From Psococerastis gibbosa (taxonomy: Eukaryota > Arthropoda > Insecta > Psocodea > Psocidae): DNA of 64,000 nucleotides. Location: positions 35,735,419 through 35,799,418 of the forward strand of contig OZ020486.1 in NCBI GenBank assembly GCA_963971405.1, given 5' to 3'. Below are positions 12,401-22,739 of this stretch, in pieces. The notes beneath the pieces are model-generated. The model was given only the letters and a program-made list of their open reading frames with translations, was not told the origin of the DNA and made no database searches. The first letter of the stretch is position 1. Each line of letters begins with the position of its first letter. Made by a program: the position numbers and the translations under genes.

Positions 12401-15400
12401 CACACCGTAAGAAAGATCAGGTTTAATTGTATCTTTGAGTAACTCGGTTAGATTTTCATCAATTGAATTTGGATTTATAGTGATAATATGGTTATTTTTC
12501 CCAAAGGGTCTGACTATGCGTCTCTTAAAGCATTCCCCTAGTTTTAAAATTATCCTGTTAGGAAAGACATTCACGGGTCTTTCAGATATTGGGAGATTTT
12601 TTCCATTGTCATCATTGGTTGAGTGGATTGTTTGGTTATCATCTGCATTTGCTGTTTCTATGACATCTGCATCTGGGTTATTACTTAAAGAAAGTAGTGT
12701 GGGAGGACTATCAAGAGGAAGATCTGGTGATAAGGGTAGTAATTGATTTAATGGCATATTATCAGAGTCATTAAAATGATTACTGGGTGTGCTAACTTCT
12801 CTTTGTGATTCTACAATTCTATCTACTTCTGCTTCCGATATAGCTGGGGCTTCATCAATGTTAGGTATTATGGAGCAAAGTTCATCAATAATCTCATCAT
12901 TATGTATTTCTATGCGTGAGAGAGCGTCTGCTACATAATTTTCTTTTCCTTTTCTATATACGATATCAAAATTAAACTCTTCTAATTTTAATTTCCACCT
13001 AATAAGTCTAGAATTTGGCTCTTTAATTTTGTATAACCAAACTAACGGATTATGATCTGTCTCTATTGTGAACTTTTGTCCAAAAAGGTAAGGTCTGAAA
13101 TGTTTAGTTGATTCTAGAATTGCCAAAAGTTCCCTTTCAATAGTGGAGTAGTTTCTCTCAGCAGAATTTAGAATCCTGGAATAGTAGGCAACGGGCCTGC
13201 CATTTTGAGATAGGACGCTGCCAAGGGCGACGTTTGAGGCGTCTGTAGTCAGTGTAAATTGTTTTTTGAAATCGGGATATGCAAGGATAGGTGCATTAGT
13301 CAGCAATTCTTTACATGTGTGAAAAGCTTGAACATAGTCTGGGTCATTGATATTTATTTTTGATCCTTTCTTTAACGCTCTGGTCATAGGTGCTACGACT
13401 TGAGCGAAATTGGCTATAAAACGTCGGTAGTAACCTACTAGTCCTAAGAAAGATTTAATTTCCTTTGTAGTTTTCGGGATCGGAAACTTTTCAACGGCTT
13501 CTATTTTTTGTGGGTTTGGCTTGATGCCGTCTTGGGTTATGACATGACCTAAAAATGCGACATCTTTACATAGAAACTCAGATTTATCTAGTTGAATCTT
13601 TAAATTGCATTCCCTTAACTTTTGAAAAATTAGGCGAACATGGAGAAGGTGCTCGTCCAGGGATTTAGAGAAGATTACAACATCATCCATGTATACAAAG
13701 CAACATTTATACAGAAATTCTCTTAATAAGTTGTCCATCACTCTTTGAAAAGTGCTGGGTGCATTTTTGAGACCAAAGGGCATTCGGCGGTATTCATAGT
13801 GCCCATTATTTACAGAAAAAGCCGTTTTCTCAATGGATGCTGGATCCATCTCTATTTGATGGAATCCTTGGGCCAGGTCGATAGTGCTAAAGTATTTACA
13901 TTTTCCTAGATTATCTAAGATTTCATCGATTCTAGGGAGGGGATATTTATCTTCAATTGTCTTTTCATTCAACTTACGATAATCTATCACCATGCGAAAT
14001 TTTCTCTGCCCAGACGCATCTAATTTCTTTGGCACCACCCATACTGGTGCGCTATAAGGTGATACAGATGGTCGGATTATTTCATTATCTAGCAAGTTCT
14101 GAATTTGTCTTTGGATTTCCTCGTTCATAGCATAAGGATGCCGATAAGTCTTAACATAAACAGGTGATTCGTCACATGTCCTAATTTGATGTTTTACTGC
14201 ATTGCTAAATGTTAAATTGGATTTATCTGTGTAGAGGATGTCTCGATATTTTTTACAAAGGTCCAATATTTTTGTTTTTTCTTCCTGATTTAAATGTGAC
14301 GTTCTCAGAACTTTTGAAACATCAATAGTCTCGTGATAATTTGGTGGGGCTTCTATATCATTTTCGTGCAAGGATGAAACGGGCACCCGTTCTTGGAAAT
14401 TTATTTCTTTATGAAAATGAAATGGATTGGGTATGGTGCAAAATCCGTCTTTAGCCGTAGCTATTGATTCAGGGATAATAAAATCTTGGCCAAAATTAAT
14501 TTCGGGTAACAGGACATCGCCCTGTTCTAAGGTTACTGGAATTTTAATGGAACGATTTACCATTGTTGTAAAATTTTCTTTTTTATTATGTAGGAATACG
14601 TAAGAGAAAGGAATTTTAATGTTATTCATTTCTACTGTTTTATTTTTATAGTTTATAATTGCACCTAAATTGTCTAAATCTTCGCTTCCTATAAGGGCGT
14701 CAAATTGGCTATGCCAATCAACAACATGCAGATGTAAATTATTTTTTATGCCAAAGGGGTACAAAAAGGGGAAAATTATGTTATCTTGGGCCTCCACTTT
14801 CTTTTTGAGTCCTGTTACAGTAAAGGGTTTTTTAAATAGATATTCTTGAAAAAGTTCATACGCGGGGCCTGGATTTATAACGGAGTTTGAAGCTCCCGAG
14901 TCAATAAGAATTTTTAAATTAAGTTCTGGTAAATAAAAATATGGTAGCTTGGATATTGAATTTAAAGAGTTCAGGTTAACTACGTCGGGTACGTATTGGA
15001 GGCAGGTGCTTGAAAATTTACAGCCTCATTTTCAGTTTGTTCACATTGTGACTCGGTCGGGAAGTTAGAGAATTCTGGTATTTCAGTTTGTTGCACATAA
15101 TATTCTTCATCACAATAATTTTCGTAAAGGTAGTTTGGAAAATAAGGGTAGTTCGGATAGTATTCGGAGGTTTGGTCTTCTGTCTCTACATTGAACATTG
15201 ATCTGAGTGGTTGAGCAGGTTTTTGTTGGTTTGAAAACCCGAAGTTTGATGGTTTCGGAGGAATGTAGGATTGAACTGACATTGGTTCAGGAGGGGGTAA
15301 TCTTTGGGTATTTGGCGCCATGCTTGTTGATGGTCCAAAGTTTGGTTTGTTAAAGAATCTTTGCTGCGGTTGCTGAAAGGAAGGCCTAGAAAAGGCATTT

Positions 15401-18400
15401 TGTGGGGCAAAAGGATTTTGAGGTCCTTGTGGTCTTGGAAATTGTGACTGGAATGGCCTAGCAAACGCGTTATTTTGGAAAGGTTTGTTAAACACTGGTG
15501 GCATCATTTGTGGTCTTTGGAAATTGGTATTAAATGGGTTGTACTGCGCTTGTGGGGGTGTTCGAAAAATAGGAGCGTTCATTTGTCCTTGTGGGGAATG
15601 AGGGGAATTAGTATTTTTCTTTTCTGATGTATCATTATTTTTTCGTAAGAACTCATAATATTCCCATTCTTGCTTACGATTATCTAGAATCTGGCATTTA
15701 GAGATACATTCCTCCAGTGTATTTAAAGCAAAATTGCCTAAAAATGACCTATGGGGTTCAAGTAGTCCGTTTTGGAAAGTTTTTAAGGCTAATTTGTCAT
15801 AGTCAGCTTTTTTGTATTTCGTATAGTTTGGGTCAGTGGAGTTTAATTGCAGGTGCTGCATTAAAGCATTCAAACATTTCAACAGCCTTCCGTAATAATC
15901 AAGGTAATTTTCATTTTTATTTTGGACACATTGAGATAAGCTGTTTATCAAAATATCTTCGTTTCTTTGGTCCCCGTACTTTTGAATAAGGTATTTTCTT
16001 ATGCTAGCCCAATCTTTTGCATTTTGGTATGAAATAAAATCCCTTGCTTCTCCTTTTATTTTTGATCGAATTGAACACTCAATAACGTAAATTTGGTCGA
16101 CAGTTATACGGTTATTTACATGACTAACGAGGTTGTCTACTTCTGTGAGAAAAATCGATAAATTTTGACCAGGTTCATACTCTGGGATTGCATTAATTAA
16201 TGCCCTGACATCACCATCGCTAAGGCTGGTAGGAACAGCGGCGCTTCCTGGCATTTTTTGTGAATTTGTATTTCCAAAATTTAATAAGGGTGGTTTCAAA
16301 ATAGATTTCTTGGGTGTAAGTAAATCTTGGCTAGCCTTCAGATCTGACTCGTTTTCTGCAATAATTTCCACTTCAGGCATGCAACTTATAATAACCTACT
16401 TTAATTAAATTAAAAATATCAGACAATTACATAAAATAGATGAGGGGACAGTTAAACAGAAAAGGGCTGAAATTAGGAAACGGAAAAAAGGATGACTTAC
16501 AGTAGAGCTGCAATAACCTCCATAGATTTTCCAGTTGTTTCCCGGGCTCAATACGTTCTCCCGCGTCCAGAGGGTAGACAGTGCGGGGCGATGGTTCTTA
16601 AGGGATCCGTGCAAAAGTTTGAAAACCACGTGCCGTCGAAAGGGTTGAAGCGCTGAGCTCTATAGGTCCAATCCAAAGTCCAAAATTGTCTTTTCGTGAA
16701 CCCAAAACTCTCACCAGTACCCCATAAACGATGACACTCACGGATCCTACCGACTGCGCCAGTTAAGTTTTAAGACTCAATTTTTAATTTTTAAAAAATG
16801 ACCCAAAATTCTTACACTAAAATTATAATACTTAAACGTACGAGCTGTGAATTCAGACTGAAGCAATAAATCCTGTGTTTCTCCTGCCTTGTGGTGCAAG
16901 GCCGTGTTGTTTGTAATTCCTGAGCGTGCCTTCAGCAGTAAACCTCAGCACCTTCAGTGACGTAACTGGCCATACTAGAGAGGCTATTTTTAATTAAGCC
17001 AATTTTTATTGTTAACACTAAATTAAAATTATATACTTTCTTTATTATGTATTTATTTATATATATATATGTATTTATTTATATACGTCTTTATTTACCA
17101 AACGGGTACACTGCCAATTCAATTGTTTCATTTCATTAATTTCTTATCCAGAATTGACCAGATATAGGCTGTGGAAACACAATGCTGATCAGTAGTGTAA
17201 ACTATTAAAATCAAACAAATTTGCACAATTTCCACAAAAAACATGTATATTGTTAAAAGTTAAAAAAATAAAAATCAGTTACAGCTGTTTCATCAGACTA
17301 AAATGGAAATTGGGCAAATTTGTTTGATTTTAATAGTTTACACATATAATGTTTCGTTTCTACGAAGTCACGAGAGAAACCCTATATTGGATTCTGATCA
17401 GTAGTCTCAATGACCATGTACATCCGAGTCAGCCGATTGTCAAGAGCCTATCAGAAGGTGAAAGCACTGCATCTAATGGGCATTGGCAGGTCTTTAGGAC
17501 GTTTATCGGTTATTTAATAACTGCGAATAGTGAAAATGCTCGATGTTAATAACGAAAAAACAACCAAACGCATGAAAAAGCCTGAAACCTGAAACGATAT
17601 AGAAACATGACATCCATGGCCACCCGTGTAATTTCAATGGTTTTAAAATATTATACCTGGGTGGTACCTAATGAAAAATAGCTGGGCCCCTTAGAGGTGA
17701 TAGAAGTATAAAAAAAGCAATGAACAAGAATGCGAAAAGCGTCTTTTCCATTGTAGCCCTAAGACTAGCAGAAGATTTCTTGACGATTTCGGAACCTGGC
17801 GTAAAGCCGTCCACACGAAAGTGCACGGGTTTCGCCTAGACACGCCAGATCTTAGAAATCATCTGAAGTTGACTGTGGGTTCATCAAGCCCTTTCCCAGC
17901 GATGGAAAAGACGTCGGCAAATCGTGAATGTTTTAACTTGACGTCTCACTAAATAATTTCGATGAGTACGACCCTAGGAGCTTTACTATTTAAGTGCCTC
18001 CTCCTTTTTTCGTACAAAACCCTCTCGGGTGGCTATTTTTGTTTGACACGGTCCATCCGGCTCTGGCTGGTCAGGGACTATAATTTTTGTATTTGTGACT
18101 GTGAGAATCGTCCGAGAAAATATGCAACAAGCAGTTGTAGGTTATTTGGCTGAGAAATGCACTCTGCAGTGAATGCAGTCTGTTGATAGGTCTTGCAGAG
18201 ATATGGAAATTAATATAGGCAAGGTTACTGAACTTTTTGCTGGCTTCCATTTCGCTCTTCTGAATCGTGCCTCATCTTATCTGGTCATTGGGTGGTCTGT
18301 TTGGCTATCATTAACTTGTGATAAACTGCTGAACGAGTTACTTTTTACTGTTTAATGCGTTTGATCTGTGATTAAAGGAGGACAATGTTGCAAATATACT

Positions 18401-19173
18401 TATTGTTTAGACTTCCGGTTGGACCTTTATTCTGTTGAAGGAACTCTTTTATTTTTTATTTTCATGTGGACTAATCTTGGACAATGTTTCGCATTGTACT
18501 GTTGAATAACTAAAGGATTTCATGGTTCCTGTATGTCTTATATGGCTGCACATAGAGTTCTATATAGTTGAGTGGACATTCCAGCGCGCCTGGTAGTTTT
18601 TAAGTTTCCCATTGCTTATTGATGGCCCGTAGTAAGACTCGTTCCCGCACATGTGTCAATGTCAATGGTAACCAAGTCTGAGCTTGCCCATTGGCATGCA
18701 CTTTTAAACGGTGTAGGTTGACATTGTGGAGTGAACTAGTTTGCCAATGACTATAAATTCATTCGGAAACAATATCAATAATGACTGATAACCGATGGGG
18801 TCGGTTGCAGGGCAAGGTGCAATGGGCCACAATACAAGTAGACCTACCCATCAGCAGCAACCTTCTTCTTCTTCAGCCGGTACTCCTGTGCACCTCTGGC
18901 AGTAATAATAATAATAATAATGGCCCTTAGTATGGTTTAGCTTGTGTGTTACTTATGGAACTTTTTTGTCTACAGGAGTACCTTGGAAATTGCTGGCAGC
19001 GAATTGAAAATATGGTGCAGGAAATAATGAGCTCGGCCTCGGGAAACTGGTCAGCGGGGGAGGAGACGCGGGCCCCTCCTCAGTCGGCTCGACAGATGAC
19101 TGTCGATAAGCTCGAGGATTGCAGCAATATAGCGACCACCCCGACTGATGTCCAGAATGTGCACTTCCCCTGA
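6487..19173 (+). CDS. CycD: Cyclin D, C-terminal three coding exons (5' exons not found)
   Basis: G1 cyclin that activates CDK4/6 in the nucleus to promote cell-cycle entry. Exons: 6487-6652, 9069-9214 and 18976-19173 (stop TGA); introns are GT-AG and phases agree (0, then 1, then 0). Together they give about 169 residues, against roughly 290 for a full D-type cyclin. Exon 1 carries the end of the first cyclin fold (LSKLKWDVSTVTPHEFL, like the vertebrate LVNKLKWNLAAMTPHDF). Exon 2 carries the C-terminal fold (FTPSIIASASLASSL). The final exon ends in TPTDVQNVHFP, matching the conserved TPTDVRDVDI tail that holds the threonine phosphodegron. The last intron is 9.8 kb and contains a Ty3/gypsy element in antisense. 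The N-terminal box with the CDK contact helix is missing from the window. Identification is strong; orthology among cyclin D paralogues is inferred. Confidence 0.88.
7818..8052. mobile_element. Foldback element, family F5
   Basis: Terminal inverted repeats of about 27 bp read TGAGTTGCCTATTAACAAAA at the left and the complement of TGAGTTGCCTATTAGCAAAA at the right. The interior is AT-rich with no coding sequence. It lies in the first visible Cyclin D intron. I saw only this copy. Confidence 0.6.
8117..8480 (-). pseudogene. Non-LTR retrotransposon fragment, C-terminal end of ORF2
   Basis: Read on the minus strand, 8461-8246 encodes a fragment with MLRRIDTEAELLLTAKKRKL, TYFGRVMKNEKYRLL and YVIIQEKIKGTEG. 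This is the familiar tail found after the reverse transcriptase in many arthropod LINEs (endonuclease-reverse transcriptase family). Downstream residues continue in a shifted frame with stops. The fragment ends in a short GAA-repeat tail near 8120, as expected of a LINE 3' end. It is a dead 5'-truncated copy antisense to Cyclin D. Confidence 0.7.
8503..8644. mobile_element. Foldback MITE, family F1 copy
   Basis: Inverted repeat of GGCGGGGTTTCC(T/A)CATACG flanked by TAA on the left and TTA on the right. The right arm holds the intact 17-bp core in reverse (8582-8598). The left arm holds a variant, GACGTTTTAGCAGACAT (8549-8565). It lies 23 bp from the LINE fragment, in a Cyclin D intron. Confidence 0.75.
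9259..9640. mobile_element. Foldback element, family F6 copy
   Basis: A long imperfect inverted repeat. The left arm reads GAAAATTGGCACCCCAAAAT and the right arm ends AATTTTGGGGTGC; matching inner blocks are TTATTCAATTAACTCAGCAA and AAGTAGTCTTCTACAACTT. Similar elements lie at about 40255-40630 and 53308-53670. The outermost right end appears lost where it abuts the palindrome at 9635. No coding sequence. Confidence 0.6.
9635..9822. repeat. tRNA-like palindrome copy 1
   Basis: The two 33-base arms (9635-9667 and 9790-9822) are perfect reverse complements, starting TTAAGTTGAAGAGGTAACCT. The loop contains a 19-base C run and a tRNA-like 3' half, GGCGTAGATCGTGGGTTCGA, with a Pol III B-box-like motif. 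The same material forms palindromes at 26165-26291 and 60152-60403. Confidence 0.65.
11030..11130 (+). repeat. Short dispersed repeat, shared with 46365-46450
   Basis: Both places share TTGAATTGAATT, ACGACTTTATT.AATAAAAAC and GGCGAACAATAAG.CTTCTTTTCATGC. The block resembles the end of a retroposon but is too short to classify. Confidence 0.5.
11162..11544 (+). mobile_element. SINE family with 5S-like head and (AAC)n tail
   Basis: The 383-bp insert is bounded by a perfect 15-bp direct repeat, ATATTAGACGGGTCA, at 11147-11161 and 11545-11559, a classic target duplication. Near its start, GCCAACGGCCTTACCATGTT closely follows the beginning of arthropod 5S rRNA (GCCAACGGCCATACCA...). The end is AACAACAACAAC. 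Other copies are at 26574-26965 and about 43600-43800 and 60780-61010, all reversed. The 5S likeness covers only about 30 bases, so 5S ancestry is an inference. Confidence 0.65.
11738..15019 (-). CDS. pol: Ty3/gypsy pol frame, integrase C-terminus missing
   Basis: The pol frame lies -1 to gag and is open from the shift site downward; its first internal ATG is at 14797. Domains in order: aspartic protease (LIDSGAS near 14900), reverse transcriptase with FVYMDD (about 13690), RNase H with TTDAS and the later ETDHNP, the integrase HHCC zinc module (HDRTH ... CETC) and the integrase core with HIDTF, CDEG and SPIE. The D-D-E triad is therefore present. The frame then runs into ILYIYFLYGK and a stop, which is unrelated flanking DNA. 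The chromodomain or C-terminal integrase region is lost. No internal stop or frameshift was noticed in the listed domains. Confidence 0.88.
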   Translation of the reverse strand, partial: KFSSTCLQYVPDVVNLNSLNSISKLPYFYLPELNLKILIDSGASNSVINPGPAYELFQEYLFKKPFTVTGLKKKVEAQDNIIFPFLYPFGIKNNLHLHVVDWHSQFDALIGSEDLDNLGAIINYKNKTVEMNNIKIPFSYVFLHNKKENFTTMVNRSIKIPVTLEQGDVLLPEINFGQDFIIPESIATAKDGFCTIPNPFHFHKEINFQERVPVSSLHENDIEAPPNYHETIDVSKVLRTSHLNQEEKTKILDLCKKYRDILYTDKSNLTFSNAVKHQIRTCDESPVYVKTYRHPYAMNEEIQRQIQNLLDNEIIRPSVSPYSAPVWVVPKKLDASGQRKFRMVIDYRKLNEKTIEDKYPLPRIDEILDNLGKCKYFSTIDLAQGFHQIEMDPASIEKTAFSVNNGHYEYRRMPFGLKNAPSTFQRVMDNLLREFLYKCCFVYMDDVVIFSKSLDEHLLHVRLIFQKLRECNLKIQLDKSEFLCKDVAFLGHVITQDGIKPNPQKIEAVEKFPIPKTTKEIKSFLGLVGYYRRFIANFAQVVAPMTRALKKGSKININDPDYVQAFHTCKELLTNAPILAYPDFKKQFTLTTDASNVALGSVLSQNGRPVAYYSRILNSAERNYSTIERELLAILESTKHFRPYLFGQKFTIETDHNPLVWLYKIKEPNSRLIRWKLKLEEFNFDIVYRKGKENYVADALSRIEIHNDEIIDELCSIIPNIDEAPAISEAEVDRIVESQREVSTPSNHFNDSDNMPLNQLLPLSPDLPLDSPPTLLSLSNNPDADVIETANADDNQTIHSTNDDNGKNLPISERPVNVFPNRIILKLGECFKRRIVRPFGKNNHIITINPNSIDENLTELLKDTIKPDLSYGVFFEDNQIRERFIEMCKSLFNYSIKIVISNKYCLDVTNPDSQSEIIYEYHDRTHNGINETLTQLKQKYFWPNMKESITAIINKCETCLKSKYERHPYNPKLTGPLLAKRPFDVIHIDTFSFQSSKFLTIIDLFSRYAQAYKIKDGTCVTVLNKLRHFFGHHNYPQKLVCDEGREFKNRTFEEFCKLHKIELHYTTVNNPSSNSPIEILYIYFLYGKHCNYF
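14980..16380 (-). CDS. gag: Ty3/gypsy gag-like protein
   Basis: A 466-residue frame directly upstream of pol in the element's sense. The first half looks like a capsid region (FLTEVDNLVSHVN ... IYVIECSIRSKIKGEARDFI ... QKYGDQRNEDILINSLSQ). The second half is low-complexity, rich in Pro, Phe, Gln and Asn, with repeated FxxPQ-like units. I see no CCHC zinc knuckle, which is also absent in errantivirus-type gag. The stop falls 33 bases beyond the shift site. The start at 16380 is the first ATG of the open frame. Confidence 0.8.
   Translation of the reverse strand: MPEVEIIAENESDLKASQDLLTPKKSILKPPLLNFGNTNSQKMPGSAAVPTSLSDGDVRALINAIPEYEPGQNLSIFLTEVDNLVSHVNNRITVDQIYVIECSIRSKIKGEARDFISYQNAKDWASIRKYLIQKYGDQRNEDILINSLSQCVQNKNENYLDYYGRLLKCLNALMQHLQLNSTDPNYTKYKKADYDKLALKTFQNGLLEPHRSFLGNFALNTLEECISKCQILDNRKQEWEYYEFLRKNNDTSEKKNTNSPHSPQGQMNAPIFRTPPQAQYNPFNTNFQRPQMMPPVFNKPFQNNAFARPFQSQFPRPQGPQNPFAPQNAFSRPSFQQPQQRFFNKPNFGPSTSMAPNTQRLPPPEPMSVQSYIPPKPSNFGFSNQQKPAQPLRSMFNVETEDQTSEYYPNYPYFPNYLYENYCDEEYYVQQTEIPEFSNFPTESQCEQTENEAVNFQAPASNTYPT
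15013..15019 (-). other. Probable -1 ribosomal frameshift site (gag/pol)
   Basis: The minus strand reads A-AAT-TTT in the gag frame, an exact X-XXY-YYZ slippery heptamer. Slipping back one base enters the pol frame, which is open from a stop just upstream of this point down through protease. The gag stop follows shortly. No downstream pseudoknot was assessed. Confidence 0.7.
16744..16761 (-). other. Primer binding site, tRNA-Ser type
   Basis: Read on the minus strand this is TGGCGCAGTCGGTAGGAT, the primer site known from the 17.6/297 group. The plus strand is the matching tRNA 3' end including CCA. It marks the boundary between LTR and internal region. Confidence 0.8.
16761..16967 (-). repeat. 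Presumed 5' LTR of the Ty3/gypsy element
   Basis: The inner border is fixed by the primer site. The outer border is a proposal: the segment would start AGTTACGTCACTG and end CTTAACT, giving 5-bp inverted ends AGTTA/TAACT of the AGT...ACT type seen in errantiviruses. The length of 207 bp is short, and no second LTR exists to confirm it. Confidence 0.4.
17195..17343. mobile_element. Small foldback element
   Basis: Perfect terminal inverted repeats of about 30 bp begin GTGTAAACTATTAAAATCAA and enclose some 90 bp of AT-rich sequence. No coding sequence; only copy noticed. It lies just outside the Ty3 element in the same Cyclin D intron. Confidence 0.65.
18655..18850 (+). repeat. Dispersed repeat R4 copy
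   Basis: Shares CGGTGTAGGTTGACAT, CTAGTTTGCCAATGAC, TTCATTCGGAAACAATATCA and CAATGGGCCAC with the other R4 copies (2825, 27985, 43860, 63830). It lies 125 bp upstream of the last Cyclin D exon. Confidence 0.55.
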
Positions 19174-20630
19174 CCTATCGCCTGTGCTGTCTGCCGCTTA
19201 CACCGTCTACCTCCCGTCCCAGCACTGTGTGTATCATAAGTGTGCACATGTTCCTGCGTCATTTAATCGGTTTGTTGCCCGACAAACAACGTTACCAAAA
19301 GACTCAGCTGCCTCAGTTTGTGCAATTAAGAAATGTACAGGTGGCAGGGGAAAAGCCAAAGCACGCTTATTGTTAGAATTAAGTCAAAATGAGAAAAGTC
19401 GCTGGCGGTTTGTGCCCTTTTTAAAGCGTTCCTATGCCGCCACTTAAGTCTTGTTAATTAGACTTTCTCACAATCCAATGCATTATCATTTTATAAAATA
19501 TGTCTTCCACCACGCTATATAATGTATATATACTACAATGTAACGCAGCACTCGTTGCGTTTATAAATGAAACAAGAATCATGTAATTTTCTTTAGTTTA
19601 CGTGCTAGGTATATTATTGGTTCAGTGGTATATTGTGCCTTGCCTATAAGTTTTGTTTATTATTCGATATTTTTCCTATATACACATAAATTTTATCCTA
19701 AATATATACATATTATACTATACTATTACTGCATACTTGGGCCCCCTAATCATCATTTACTTAGGTGGATAGTTATTTTAGTTTTAGTTATTATGTACAG
19801 TTTAAGTACAATTATTGTAAAGAATACTACCGTACTGCCTTACCTCATAATTCATCAAGTTATTCTCTTTTAAAGAACGATGATAAAGACAGTCTAACAA
19901 CTGAATACTATGTTATGTTATGTATCCTTTCGTACTTCTAGTCAATTAGTTAACTGCGATCAGTTGCCGTTTAACTAGAACTAGAAGACAATTTTGGGTA
20001 GAATTCATAAAACATAATGTAAGCCATAGGCTAATGTAGCACCAAGTTGTAATTTATTTCGCATATGAAGCATTCATATAATAATAACTCTGGAAGCTTC
20101 TGGATTTACAAATATTTTTAACTGTGCTTGGGTCATGCAAAAGACCCAAAACTTTCGTTTTAATACTTCGCCGTGTTTACGGTGTCTTGTTGGAAATTGA
20201 ACATCTACCTCATCGGTCGGCCTGCCGAAAATATTTTTGAGAATTTTGGAAAGTTAGGATAAAGGCGGCATCGAATAATCGCTTGAATATCAATCGGTTG
20301 TCATGTTTTACCCTATCCCAAAGCATACGACAACGTTTCGATTGTCAGGAGGATGGTCAGAGCCACCCTAAATCCTTGCTACTTGAGTCGACTTCTGTAA
20401 GCTATCGGGCTATGAGAAGGTATCTACTGATTTTATATAGTGTTTTGTATGTAAGAAGACGTAACTCAATTATGTTATACGTCTCTCTAGTTCTGACGCT
20501 AGCCTAAAAGGTTTTCCTTGTTAAAATTTTGTGAGAATTTTTGAGACTTTTATAACGTTAACTGCCATTTTATAAATACCTACTGAATATCTACCCTACT
20601 TATTATCTTATTTATGTTTTTCTGTAAAGA

Positions 20631-20636
20631 AATAAA
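20631..20636 (+). terminator. Candidate poly(A) signal for Cyclin D
   Basis: AATAAA about 1.46 kb after the Cyclin D stop. It is the first canonical hexamer I noticed downstream; without transcripts the choice is tentative. Confidence 0.3.
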
Positions 20637-22739
20637 GTAGCTGTAACTAAGCCCAAGCCATTAAATGTTGCCCCAATTCTATCCCTATTAATAGAAGATT
20701 AGTGGTAGGCCGGAAGCCCACCTGCCCTGGTTGAGTATGTAGTCTCCTAAAGTCAGCCAGACTAGAGGTGAACTTTTTACCTGTATTGCGTACCATTTAT
20801 TTATACATTGTAGGTTTGAATGGCCATCAACGCAGCACTCACTGGGCCGCTCCAGAGATTGTAAATAAAGGTTTGAAGTGTGTGACACCCTAGGCTAGGG
20901 CAGTATTTTGGCATGTATAGAGAGACCTTCACTACACTGTGTAAAGGCTAGCTTTGTAGCCTAAAATGTATTTTGTTGTTGTATACAAGTATAATAATTC
21001 TACTAGTCCGTTATGTAGTGTATTTTAAAATTATAATTGATTTTACATGGTTTTGAAGCTTTGTTCGGCTGAATATTGAGAATGACATCATTCAAGTTTA
21101 TCTTTTTAGCCTCTGTTTCATGACAGTGTCAGTACACAATCTCAGTATTTAAAATATTCCATTCCAAGCTTTGAACTGAATTCTATATGCATAGGCTTTC
21201 CTTTTTGTAATATCGCTCCTGGGTTTTCCAACTGTTTTAACTGCAAAAATCAATTTTTTTATTACATCAAAAATGTCCATTTCTCCCCTCTTATTTTACG
21301 TCCAATCGTCGTGTCTACAAGCCTGTAAAAAAATTCGGTGTTTTATTTTATAATATTTAAAGTTTTATTCTTGCTTTCTTGTGTTTTATTCTTGCTTTCT
21401 TGTGAACATTTCTTGGCTGACGTGTAGGAGATAGCCTACATAAATTAAAACCACCCGAAAAAACTTAGGAAAGCTCTCCTGAAAAGTTAGCATTTTGCAG
21501 TTAGAACACTACTTGGCAAATCAAGGAGCGATATATAATACATTAAATATGTTAGTGTGTTACCTAAAATACGCCTTTGGGCATCGTATAAAAATCAACC
21601 TAGTCCTTGTACTATGTACGAATATATTTATTTGTAAGCAGTATTTCATTTTATTCAGTCAGGTACAGTCAGGTAGAATTTTATAATTACTTGGATAGGA
21701 TTGAATATTTAAATTCCTGTCCCTTCTTAAAATTTAAATTTTGTGGGATAATTAATAAAGCAAGAGATACGTATACTGGAACTGTTGGAAACAGAAATTA
21801 TGTCTTGATAATATTGTACCTAACTGCATACAATAACTACTACTATACCGATGCAAACTTCTAACTTATTTGTAAAGATGTGTAACTAAAGAAAGTAATG
21901 AAAATTTTTATTATATTATGAAGCTATACACTTTAATTTCCATTGTCAAGTTATTAAAATATTTTAGTCTATTATGTACATACGTCTGTGTCTTTTATCT
22001 ACGGTCATGTATTACTTTTAAATACTTTGTGGGATAAATGGAACTTCTACTTTAAATCCATAATGTTGTGTCAACAGTTTTTGTTTTGGATCTACTAGGG
22101 CTCTTAGGATCTGCAGTGGTTCATACGGTATCTAGGCTGCTGTAAATGAGGACGATATATAGGTACTCAAAATGACAGAATGAAGTCAAATGCATTTGCC
22201 TATTTCGAACTCACTCAATGTGCCAAAATTCGGCAGGTTTCTTGATTTAATTTTACAGTATCATATCCACTGTATGTAATTTTTCCGCTTTGCGTTTCCA
22301 GTTCTATAAGCTAGACAGCACATAGTTTTATATCTTCCCTGTAGCTTCCTTTCCGCCTATCTTCTCCTTTTTTAGTGCTTAGTGATTTTTTGTATTGCAT
22401 TAGCATTGTATTTGTAGCGTATTCCCGATTGTGTACCATATACGTAATAGCTGAACCTATTGTACAATATAATTCAAATTACCATTACCTACGGTAGGAA
22501 TAAATATTAGGTTTTCAACTTTTAGGCAGTGACGTCACTGATTGTTATGGTTTCGCCAGTGAGTCATTAAGTCATTGCCTAAAATGTTTTGGACCTAATA
22601 CGCTACATGCTGGGTTTGTGTACAGTGTATTGCATAAGCCCACTGCTTATATACTTGAATAATTCGCTGTGCCGCATGTAGACCTATTTAACACTGGTAC
22701 CCGATGCTAAAGTGCTAAACTACATAATTACAAAGAAAG

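Larger units (their letters stand above)
11775..16967 (-). mobile_element. Truncated Ty3/gypsy retrotransposon (17.6/297-like)
   Basis: In antisense to Cyclin D, the element reads from an LTR-like segment (16967-16761) through a tRNA-Ser-type primer site, gag, a -1 shift site and pol with protease, reverse transcriptase, RNase H and most of integrase. It stops immediately after the third catalytic residue of integrase. There is no env-like frame and no 3' LTR before the 11162-11544 SINE. Both long frames are otherwise open, so the insertion looks fairly young. The truncation leaves it unable to complete a normal cycle. Confidence 0.85.

Noticed and set aside
12435-12746. 103-codon plus-strand frame
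   Set aside because: Mirror frame of the Ty3/gypsy pol gene.
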